A stretch of 9,419 bases of DNA from positions 1 through 9,419 of the forward strand of contig SKVI01000070.1 of NCBI GenBank assembly GCA_007129525.1, written 5' to 3'. Each line of letters begins with the position of its first letter. The stretch's first letter is position 1. Below the pieces are notes generated by a model that saw nothing but the letters and a program-made list of their open reading frames with translations, was not told the DNA's origin and did no database searches. Of this stretch, positions 1-6,517 are shown piece after piece. This DNA is from Gemmatimonadota bacterium (GTDB lineage Bacteria; Gemmatimonadota; Gemmatimonadetes; Longimicrobiales; Gaopeijiaceae). The position numbers and the translations under genes are program-made.

Positions 1-1222
1 GGGTTTCGGCCTCTTCAGGGCAGGGCCCGCCCTGATCCTCTGGATTCCAGCCCGACTCGGTCAAGAGGTCGATGATCGCATCCATGATGGCCAGATCATC
101 CTCGTCATAGACAAACCCGGTCCTGTAGCAGTCTCGGCACTCGACATCGGTAACCGGCGCCCCATCGGTGATCGCTGTCACCCAGTCGCGGACGGATCGC
201 CCGTCAATGTGGGACCTGTAGAAAAGCGCGGAGTTGGGGAGCACGACGTGATAGGCTCCGCCGAGAATGAAGCTTCGGAAACCGGGAAGCTGCGATCGGA
301 TCTCCGCCTGGTTGTCCTCGATGCTCCGGAGGACGTCCGGCTCCGGATGGCCGGTGGTCACCCAGAGCCAGGCTTGTTGGACCTCGTCACGGCCCGGATC
401 GATCTGGTAGAGCCTCAGGTTGTGGGCAGCGGCACCACCGGTGACGAAGAGTTCGGCGATGCTCGTAAAGCCGACCGTCTCCCATCCGGAATATCCATGG
501 AGCACCGCGGGCACCCCCCAGCGGTCTGACTCCACTGCCGACAGCGCGTCAACGCCATAGCTGCTTGCGCTATCCCCCAGTCCTGTGACCGTGGCATCAG
601 GATAGTTTCGGGCCAGCAGACTGGCATGGAACGGAAGCCCAAGGCCTCCGGCACTCCCCCCGCCAACGAAGATCTTCTCCGGCGATTCGACGTTGGACTT
701 GATCCAGTCGATGGCGGACAGCGTGTTCGTCAGACCCCGGTGATGAACAGTGAATTCGGTTCGCTCACCGTCTTCGTCTTCCAGTGTGTAGACGGCATCC
801 CGGTTGCCCAGGTGCACATCGCCCGTGCAAACGGGAATGCCCACCATCGTGTAATCGCCGAACGGGTTCTCAGGATGATCCGGGTCCAGAATGCCCCCCA
901 GGAGAGACGCATGTTGTGTGGGCATGATCTCCGATGCATAGCTTGCAACCCCTTCCCGGCAGGTCTCGGCGTTCCAGCAGGCGCCGCCGCCATACAGGTA
1001 GACAAGCACGTGCCGAGGGTCGCCTGCCCTGGCGTAGAACTCGTAGTCCGTCCCGTGGGCGCATCTGGTTTCTCCACCGGGTTTCAGGGTGTTCCACCCC
1101 TCGTCCAGGTTCTCGAGGTCGGGAAGCGCCCTGACTTCCCCGGCGCCCTGGGCCACGACCGCCGTCGCCGGAATCGCCAGGAGCGCTGTCAGCGCGATCA
1201 TCGCCATGGGTAGCTGCTTCAT
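1..1222 (-). CDS. Secreted pectinacetylesterase/Notum-family hydrolase, 3' end cut by window edge
   Basis: Predicted exported serine carboxylester hydrolase of the pectinacetylesterase family (PF03283 type), which removes acetyl or acyl groups from polysaccharides or proteins. 407 codons are visible. Residues 1-25 form a Sec signal peptide ending TAVVAQG, with no lipobox. The oxyanion-side motif YLYGGGACWN lies at about residues 76-84 and the nucleophile motif GGGSAGG at 187-193, making Ser190 the likely nucleophile. H325 (AYHVVL) is the likely catalytic His. D276 or D279 could be the acid, since spacing to the His resembles that in Notum. Cysteine pairs (C54, C82, C88, C132, C361, C364) fit an exported, disulfide-bonded protein. 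The ATG at 1222 has a GGAGG at 1228-1232, 5 nt upstream. The gene lies 74 bp downstream of the multicopper oxidase on the same strand, with no obvious terminator between, so an operon is likely. The true substrate (pectin, xylan, other) is not determinable. The C-terminus lies outside the window. Confidence 0.88.
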   Translation of the reverse strand, partial: MKQLPMAMIALTALLAIPATAVVAQGAGEVRALPDLENLDEGWNTLKPGGETRCAHGTDYEFYARAGDPRHVLVYLYGGGACWNAETCREGVASYASEIMPTQHASLLGGILDPDHPENPFGDYTMVGIPVCTGDVHLGNRDAVYTLEDEDGERTEFTVHHRGLTNTLSAIDWIKSNVESPEKIFVGGGSAGGLGLPFHASLLARNYPDATVTGLGDSASSYGVDALSAVESDRWGVPAVLHGYSGWETVGFTSIAELFVTGGAAAHNLRLYQIDPGRDEVQQAWLWVTTGHPEPDVLRSIEDNQAEIRSQLPGFRSFILGGAYHVVLPNSALFYRSHIDGRSVRDWVTAITDGAPVTDVECRDCYRTGFVYDEDDLAIMDAIIDLLTESGWNPEDQGGPCPEEAET

Positions 1223-1296
1223 GAATGCCTCCGGTGGTTCGCTTCCATCCCGCGCGTTCCCCTGAACGGGCATTTGCCTCCTGCCTCAACGGCCTC

Positions 1297-3429
1297 CTAC
1301 GGAATCCGCACCGCCTCCCGGACCTCCTCCTCCGGCACGTCGCCCACCACGAAGGGCACCCGCCGGGTGACGGGAGGGGCGTTCGGTGTCCCCGGCCGGG
1401 TCACGATCTCCAGGACGTAGGTGCCGGTTTCCCGCGGCCGCCAACCCACGTCGAAGGTCTGTCCCACATCGAGGTGGAGCTGTGCGGAGACCGGCGTGCG
1501 TCGCTCCTGGGGCAGGTCGGCCCCATCCCTGGCCAGGGGTCGCCACTGCGTCGGCTCTCCGTTTCGGAGGAGGCGCAGGTCCTTGGTCTCGTCTGGGCTG
1601 ATCTGGAGGAAGCGAAGCCGGTACTCCTCCCCCGGCCGGAACCGCTCCGCGGGCGGATCCACCTGCCCGTTCAGGGCAGGGGGCGAGTCCACCTCGGTCC
1701 CCCGGGTGGCCAGGACGTAGACCCGGTCCCGCTCCCGGTCCCACGTCTCCCCCGACTCCAGGACGAGGAAGGGGCCGTAGAGGCCCTGGGACAGCTCGTG
1801 GCCCACTTCGCCGTGGATGTGGTAGATGAAGCTCCCCGCCCGGGGCGGCTGGATGAGGACGGAGCCCGACTCCCCCGGCAGAATGGGAGGCTGCACGGCT
1901 CCAGGAAGCCCGCTCCAGTGCCCCACCCCGTCGTACCGGCTCCGGAGCTCCAGCCCGTGCCAGTGGACCGAGAGGGCGGACGCCAGCCGGTTGTGCACCA
2001 CGATCTCCGTGGGCTCTCCCCGGTGAAGGACCAGGGGGCTTCCGGGGACGCGGGTGGAGTCGGGGGGTGGGGGCTCGTCCCCCTCCTGCACGACGAACCC
2101 CAGCTCGGGGTCCTCTCCGAAGACGCCGGGCCGGGCGCCGGTCCAGAGGTCGATCCGCCGGGCCGGGGGTGGATCCCCCTCGTTCCACCCCGGGGGCGGA
2201 CGCACGGTGATCCCCAGGAGGAGTCCGGCCATGTGGTGCATCTCGTGGTCGTGGCCGGGATCCGGGGGAGGTCCCTCGGCGGGAAAGCGCTGCAGGGGCC
2301 CCATGTGCCGGACCATGTGACAGTGGAAGAGCCAGTTGCCGGGCTCCTCCGCAGTCCAGGACATGCGGAAAGACGAGACGGCGTTGATCTGCTCCGTCAC
2401 CACGAGACGCCGCTCCCCCGGGCTCAGGGGCGTGTCCGAGTCCCCGTTCCCCACCCCGTCCACGGAGAAGTAGAAGCCGTGAAGATGGAGCGGATGTCGG
2501 GAGATGCTGGCGTTCAGAACCCGCCAGCGTACGGTTTCGCCCAGATCGTGCTCCAGGCGCTCGGTGAAGGGCCAGGAGAGGCCGTTGAAGGAGAGGAGGA
2601 GGATGGGGACGGGATCCTGGCGAACGGACGCCGTGGTGATGAGGAAGAGCCGCTCCCCGGGGTCCGGCGCCCCTCCCGGCGGGTCCACCACCAGGCCACC
2701 CACGAAGCCGCCCTCCAGGACCCCGTCCGTCTCCCCGCCGGGCGTCCACGTCGGAGCCGAGAGCTCTACGTCATCAGCCTCGGTCCGCCCGAAGTAGATG
2801 GAGGTAACCTCGGCCGAAGGGGTGAAACTGACCTCCCGCGTCTCCCCCGCAGGGACCAGGAGGGAGTCGGCGAAGAGAAAGTCGGGGGCGACGGGAGGGG
2901 CGCCGGGCGGCCGCCCCACCCGGGCCGGATCCATGGAGCCCCGGTCCAGGAGCCCTCGCACGGCGACCTGGCGGTCCAGGGTGTTGCGCACGGAGACCCG
3001 CACAGGGGTGCCGGCAGGCGCCCGGATGAGCGGAGCCGGCACCTGCGGCGGTCCCCCCACCTCGCGGAAGGCGGGGGTCTCGATGCGGGGACCGTCGGGT
3101 CCCCGGGGGTACCAGGCGGCCCGGACCGCCTCCAGCTCCACGCGGAGCTCGCCCTCCACCATCTCCCCGGCGGGGGTCCGCTGGTCGTTGGGCACGGCCA
3201 CCGGGAGGTCGTCCGGGTCCGACTGCGCCGGCTGCGAGCAGCCCGTGATCGCCACGAGAAGGAGGAAAGCGCTCGCGGGAGGGATCCGACTCCTGGGGCT
3301 CTTGCACGGGCCCTTCGGACTTCCCTTCCGGCTTGCCCTGGCCGCTTGGCCGCCACGCCCCGGGGCCGCCTCAGCAGTGGTTCTCTGCCGCGGGCCGTCG
3401 TCGGCGCTGCGAGCATTGGCGTGCGTCAT
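1297..3429 (-). CDS. Lipoprotein multicopper oxidase with four cupredoxin-like domains and reversed order of copper-site halves
   Basis: Predicted 710-aa outer-envelope multicopper oxidase (laccase/CotA-like superfamily), which would couple one-electron oxidation of a substrate to reduction of O2 to water. ATG at 3429 is chosen because GGGAGGA (3437-3443) sits 7 nt upstream; an in-frame ATG at 3495 lacks such support. A long basic n-region (1-49) precedes a hydrophobic stretch (51-62) and lipobox ITGC, so C64 should be lipidated. Domains: about 93-252, a cupredoxin whose usual HWHG and HxH positions read VRGLLDRG and YFGR, so no copper ligands; about 258-412, with HPLHLHG (312-318), HCH (369-371) and HHMAGL (398-403); about 426-560, with HWHG (489-492) and YHIHG (536-540); about 566-698, a ligand-free cupredoxin-like end. 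In classical laccases the HWHG/HxH half comes first and HPxHLHG/HCH last; here the order is inverted. The axial type-1 position is probably Leu403. Possibly co-transcribed with the downstream esterase. Substrate unknown; copper, phenol or polymer oxidation are all possible. Confidence 0.92.
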   Translation of the reverse strand: MTHANARSADDGPRQRTTAEAAPGRGGQAARASRKGSPKGPCKSPRSRIPPASAFLLLVAITGCSQPAQSDPDDLPVAVPNDQRTPAGEMVEGELRVELEAVRAAWYPRGPDGPRIETPAFREVGGPPQVPAPLIRAPAGTPVRVSVRNTLDRQVAVRGLLDRGSMDPARVGRPPGAPPVAPDFLFADSLLVPAGETREVSFTPSAEVTSIYFGRTEADDVELSAPTWTPGGETDGVLEGGFVGGLVVDPPGGAPDPGERLFLITTASVRQDPVPILLLSFNGLSWPFTERLEHDLGETVRWRVLNASISRHPLHLHGFYFSVDGVGNGDSDTPLSPGERRLVVTEQINAVSSFRMSWTAEEPGNWLFHCHMVRHMGPLQRFPAEGPPPDPGHDHEMHHMAGLLLGITVRPPPGWNEGDPPPARRIDLWTGARPGVFGEDPELGFVVQEGDEPPPPDSTRVPGSPLVLHRGEPTEIVVHNRLASALSVHWHGLELRSRYDGVGHWSGLPGAVQPPILPGESGSVLIQPPRAGSFIYHIHGEVGHELSQGLYGPFLVLESGETWDRERDRVYVLATRGTEVDSPPALNGQVDPPAERFRPGEEYRLRFLQISPDETKDLRLLRNGEPTQWRPLARDGADLPQERRTPVSAQLHLDVGQTFDVGWRPRETGTYVLEIVTRPGTPNAPPVTRRVPFVVGDVPEEEVREAVRIP

Positions 3430-3649
3430 GGCGGCGTCCTCCCAGGGTATGGAGTCGTGCCACCACGGTAGAGCGAGCCACCGGGGGGCCGCCATCGCAT
3501 ATTCATGTGATGCGGTCGGTGCCGGTACGCTTCGTCACATCTTGCCTTCACATGCTCGGGGGCGTATGGGTGTTCTACAGGTGATCGTCGAACGTTTCAC
3601 CGTGACCCCTTGTTCCGGAGAAGTGCCCCCGTTGACGCCCGCAAGCCTC
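3430..3649. promoter_or_regulatory. Divergent intergenic region between oxidase and zincin genes
   Basis: 220 bp between two divergently oriented genes, so it must hold at least two promoters. I see no convincing TTGACA/TATAAT pair on either strand. The middle is visibly less GC-rich than its surroundings. It contains ATGTGA (3505-3510) and two copies of TCACAT (3535-3540 and 3548-3553), the second and third in direct orientation 13 bp apart and the first inverted relative to them. This is a candidate regulator-binding cluster. GGAGAAG (3617-3623) is a good Shine-Dalgarno for a TTG start at 3632 of the plus-strand gene. No small ORF with its own ribosome binding site stands out here. Confidence 0.45.
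3437..3443 (-). promoter_or_regulatory. Ribosome binding site fixing the oxidase start
   Basis: GGGAGGA on the minus strand, 7 nt before the ATG at 3429. It supports this start over the upstream in-frame ATG at 3495, and implies that the roughly 63-residue N-terminal extension before the lipid-modified cysteine is really translated. Confidence 0.75.
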
Positions 3650-5080
3650 ATGGTTCCGGAGGGCCGACAGGGACGCCGAGCCCTGGGCGTGTGGGCGGCG
3701 CTGGTCCTCCTCGCCGGCATCGTGGCATGCACTGCAGGGCAGACGCAGAGGGGGCCGCCGGCTTCCCCCGGCCAGATGGTCACCGGTTTTACCGAGCGTC
3801 TCCCCGATCGACCGGGCTTCGAAGTCTTCCTCCGGAACAACGCCGAGCACCGGGTCAGCATCACCAGCATCAGCATCTTCGATTGCGTGAACCTGGCGGT
3901 GTGGTGCCGGACCCGGGAGTTGGACGTCGTCCTGGAACCCGGTCAGGTCCGTCGCATGGTGGTGGTGGAGCCTGAAGACCCCATCCAGCGCTGGAACTAC
4001 CGCTGGCGGTGGACGCACGAGCGAGGCGTCGCGGCCCGGGCTCGCCCCTCCGCGGGCCAGCCGGCCCCTGCGCCCATCCTCGTCGATGAAGGCACTGAGC
4101 CGGGCGAAGAGTACCTCCTCTACCTGGACCCCCGCGGCCGGTTCGTGAACCTGGTGATCCACCCGCAGGGGGTGGCCGAGCTCGGGCAGGGCGACTGGAG
4201 CGCCGAGCAGGTTGCGAACCTCACCCGGATCTTCTACCGCTCGTTCCAGGACGACTTCGACTTCGTTCTCCTGGCTCTGGCGGACCGGGAGGCCGGCAGT
4301 GATGGGGGACGGGCATACCGCACCTCTCGGGCCGCCGAAGGGTTGGGCCTGAGCGGCGGCGACCGCACCGAGTTCTTTGGCTCCCGCGGCCGGCTCCGCG
4401 CGGCCCTGATGCACTCGTCCCACGCGGGGCTGAACGGCCATCTCCCCCTGCACGAAGTCGCCCATACATGGGGGCAGTATATCCTCCCGGGCACCGATCT
4501 TCGAGGCCACTGGGGGTTTGCCGGGGTCGGCGGGCTCCTGGGTGGGTGGGATCCGGGCACTCTGGAAGCGGTGGAGGGAGGTTTGTGGACGGCTCGCGAA
4601 GGAGACTGGCCAGGCCCCTTCAACCTCAGCGGCCCCCGGAGAACGCTTCGTCCGTTCGCCCCGCTGGAGCTCTACCTCATGGGACTCCTTCCCGCCGACA
4701 GCGTACCCCCCGTGGAAGTGCCCCGGGACGCTGAGTGGGTGAACTTCCGGGAGGGGACGTTCCGGGCGTCGGCCATCGACACGGTGACAGCAGCCGACCT
4801 GGTGGCTGAGCACGGGCCCCGGATCCCGGCCTATCCCGAGGCTCCCACCACCTTCCGGGGGGCCTACGTAGTGGTGAGCAGTGCTCCCCTGGACGGCGCC
4901 ACCCGGAACCGGATCGACGAGGACGTGGAGGACCTGACCCGCACCGCATCCCGGAAGCATCGGTGGTACCTGAACTTCTGGGAGGCCACCGACGGACGAG
5001 GGCGCCTGGTCATGGACGGCCTCACCGATGCCCTCCTCCCCTCAGCGACCCAGGAGTCGCGAGAACGGGATCAAGGCTGA
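3650..5080 (+). CDS. Putative zincin (HExxH) metallopeptidase lipoprotein of unassigned family
   Basis: Predicted 476-aa exported lipoprotein; I do not recognise a named family. Residues 1-26 are a basic-then-hydrophobic signal sequence with lipobox IVAC, making C27 the lipidated residue. Residues about 45-125 look beta-rich with two cysteines (C79, C86). The zinc-site motif is HEVAHTWG at 268-275: H268 and H272 would bind metal and E269 act as the base. It continues as HExxHxxG, like metzincins, but the canonical third-ligand position is Ile278; H287 (GHWG) is the nearest alternative. A conserved-looking stretch LELYLMGLLP lies at 339-348, and the chain ends in a charged tail. The start is ambiguous: ATG at 3650 has no good Shine-Dalgarno, whereas TTG at 3632 has GGAGAAG 8 nt upstream and would add six residues before the signal peptide. 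Both give the same mature protein. It is divergent from the oxidase and upstream of the M20-fold gene (126 bp gap). Proteolytic activity is inferred from the motif only. Confidence 0.82.
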   Translation: MVPEGRQGRRALGVWAALVLLAGIVACTAGQTQRGPPASPGQMVTGFTERLPDRPGFEVFLRNNAEHRVSITSISIFDCVNLAVWCRTRELDVVLEPGQVRRMVVVEPEDPIQRWNYRWRWTHERGVAARARPSAGQPAPAPILVDEGTEPGEEYLLYLDPRGRFVNLVIHPQGVAELGQGDWSAEQVANLTRIFYRSFQDDFDFVLLALADREAGSDGGRAYRTSRAAEGLGLSGGDRTEFFGSRGRLRAALMHSSHAGLNGHLPLHEVAHTWGQYILPGTDLRGHWGFAGVGGLLGGWDPGTLEAVEGGLWTAREGDWPGPFNLSGPRRTLRPFAPLELYLMGLLPADSVPPVEVPRDAEWVNFREGTFRASAIDTVTAADLVAEHGPRIPAYPEAPTTFRGAYVVVSSAPLDGATRNRIDEDVEDLTRTASRKHRWYLNFWEATDGRGRLVMDGLTDALLPSATQESRERDQG

Positions 5081-5116
5081 TACCGCGCTCTGGCGATGAC
5101 GCAGGCCGGTCTCCGG

Positions 5117-5168
5117 CGAACCCGGGGCGGTTCTCATATATTCCGGAGTATCCCGTGCTGCGGGTTCG
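5117..5168. repeat. 8-bp inverted repeat with candidate -10 in the leader of the M20-fold gene
   Basis: CGAACCCG (5117-5124) is perfectly inverted as CGGGTTCG (5161-5168), separated by 36 nt. The loop contains an AT-rich TATATT (5137-5142), a plausible -10 hexamer for the gene starting at 5207, although no good -35 is visible 17 bp upstream. The right arm can alternatively pair with CCCG at 5153-5156 to form a small local hairpin with loop TGCTG. The two pairings exclude each other. Whether this is an operator, a leader structure or chance in GC-rich DNA cannot be told from sequence alone. Confidence 0.35.
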
Positions 5169-5206
5169 TCTCCTCGCTGCAACCCACTCACCTGGTGGAT
5201 CCGTCC

Positions 5207-6517
5207 ATGTTCAGAGCCATCCCGGTACTCCTCCTCCTCGCGTCCCTGGCCGTTCACGCCTCTGCGGCCGACCCCGGACCGACCCTGGCTTCCCCCGATC
5301 CGGAGGTGGTCCTGGCACGCCTCCTCGACTCGGACGCCATTCTCTCGGCCCGGGAGGGTCTCCGGGACCGGAGAGACGCGGCGGCGGCGCTCCTCGTGGA
5401 GGTGGGAGGGATCGTGAGCCCCTCCGGAGAGGAGCTGGAGCGGGCCCGCCGGGTGGCCCGGGAGATGGAGGCCATGGGGCTCAGCCAGGTGCGGGTGGAC
5501 GAAGCACCGAACGCGGTGGGAGTGATCCCGGGGCGGAGTGGCCAGGCCGTGGTTTTCGTCTCCACCCTCGACGACCTGGCCACCGTGGCCGAACACCAAC
5601 GGGCCGCCGGGACTCCGCCGGTGGTCCGGGGCGATTCGGTGGTGGGGCCGGGCACCAATACCTCGTCCGTCACCGTGGCCATGCTCGAGGCGGCGCGGGC
5701 GTACCTCGCCTCCGGGGTCCAGCCCGAGCACGACCTGATCTTCGCCGCGGTGGCCCAGGAGGAGACGGGGCTCCGGGGAATGTGGACGCTGGTGGAAGAG
5801 CTGGGGGATCGGGCGCTGGCCTACGTGGACATCCTCGGCGACGGCCGCTCTATCAGCTACGGAGGGCTGGCCATCCACTGGTGGCGGGTGGTGGGAGAGG
5901 GTCCCCCGGGACACTCCCTGGGGGGCGGACTTCCCAATGTGAACCTGGGACTCGCCCGGGCGGTGGACCGGATCCTCACCCGCTCAGTGGACTGGCAGGA
6001 CCCGGAGGAGCGGACCATCCTAAACATCTCCATGCTCCAGAGCGGCGCCGTTTTCAATCACAAGCCCGGGGAGGGTTGGTTCTCTCTGGACGTCCGGTCC
6101 CTGGACCAGGAACGGGTCCAGTTCATGGAGGGAGAGGTGGAGCGGATCCTGGATGAGGTGACGGCGGAGACGGGAATCCCCCTCCGGATGGAGGTTGAGC
6201 AGCAGGTCCCCGGGGGGCAGATCCCCGGGGCGCTGGAGTCCGGCCTGGTCCGGAGCTCGGTGGCGGTGGCCAGAAACCTCTCCCTCGAGCCCAACCTCTC
6301 TCCCGCAGGCTCCGCCAACCTGAATGTGGCCCTGGCCCGGGGGATCCCCGCCATCGGGCTGGGAGGGGGTCGGGGAGGCGAGCGGGGAACCCCCGCCGAG
6401 TGGGCCGATATTCCCGCCATGATGCGCTCGGCGGAGCACGTGTTTCTGCTCACCCTCCTCCTGCCGGGGGTTCAGGGAACGACGGAACCATTGGTCGGCG
6501 CCGTCCGGCCCAGGTAG
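5207..6517 (+). CDS. Exported M20-fold peptidase homologue lacking several metal ligands
   Basis: Predicted 436-aa periplasmic protein with the M20/M28-type co-catalytic metallopeptidase fold. Residues 1-20 are a Sec signal peptide ending HASA. ATG at 5207 is preferred because it begins directly at the signal peptide and has GGTGGA 7 nt upstream; an in-frame ATG at 5096 would bury it. The usual HxD metal/acid motif reads STLDD (119-123), so the His is Thr120 while Asp122 remains. The bridging-Asp region reads GPGTNTSSV (147-155) with no Asp (N151 or T152). QEETGLRG (184-191) keeps the EE pair, and D208 follows. The dimerisation-domain signature GPPGHS (232-237) is present. The C-terminal HTPxE motif reads GTPAE (394-398), so the last His is Gly394. 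M20 enzymes normally need these residues to bind two zinc ions, so loss of hydrolase activity, or use of a single or different metal, is likely. It follows the zincin gene after 126 bp. The last 46 bp overlap the convergent esterase gene. Confidence 0.88.
   Translation: MFRAIPVLLLLASLAVHASAADPGPTLASPDPEVVLARLLDSDAILSAREGLRDRRDAAAALLVEVGGIVSPSGEELERARRVAREMEAMGLSQVRVDEAPNAVGVIPGRSGQAVVFVSTLDDLATVAEHQRAAGTPPVVRGDSVVGPGTNTSSVTVAMLEAARAYLASGVQPEHDLIFAAVAQEETGLRGMWTLVEELGDRALAYVDILGDGRSISYGGLAIHWWRVVGEGPPGHSLGGGLPNVNLGLARAVDRILTRSVDWQDPEERTILNISMLQSGAVFNHKPGEGWFSLDVRSLDQERVQFMEGEVERILDEVTAETGIPLRMEVEQQVPGGQIPGALESGLVRSSVAVARNLSLEPNLSPAGSANLNVALARGIPAIGLGGGRGGERGTPAEWADIPAMMRSAEHVFLLTLLLPGVQGTTEPLVGAVRPR

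Noticed and set aside
1255..1268. Small hairpin CGTTC-CCCT-GAACG between the oxidase and esterase genes, as a possible terminator
   Set aside because: The stem is only 5 bp and no T-run follows on the minus strand.
1225..3471. Long plus-strand open frame antisense to the multicopper oxidase
   Set aside because: Pro/Gly/Arg/His-rich product with no domain, signal peptide or ribosome site. It is the expected shadow of a high-GC gene on the other strand, where clear copper motifs are present.
3857..3875. Short repeated CAGCATCA units in the zincin gene
   Set aside because: Only two imperfect units encoding an Ile/Ser beta-strand; explained by codon repetition.
3575..4960. Minus-strand open frame antisense to the zincin lipoprotein
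   Set aside because: No recognisable motif or start signal; the plus strand carries a lipobox and HExxH in good order.
5096..5206. Upstream in-frame ATG extending the M20-fold protein by 37 residues
   Set aside because: The extension would precede and disable the clear signal peptide that begins at 5207, and it overlaps the candidate promoter and inverted repeat.
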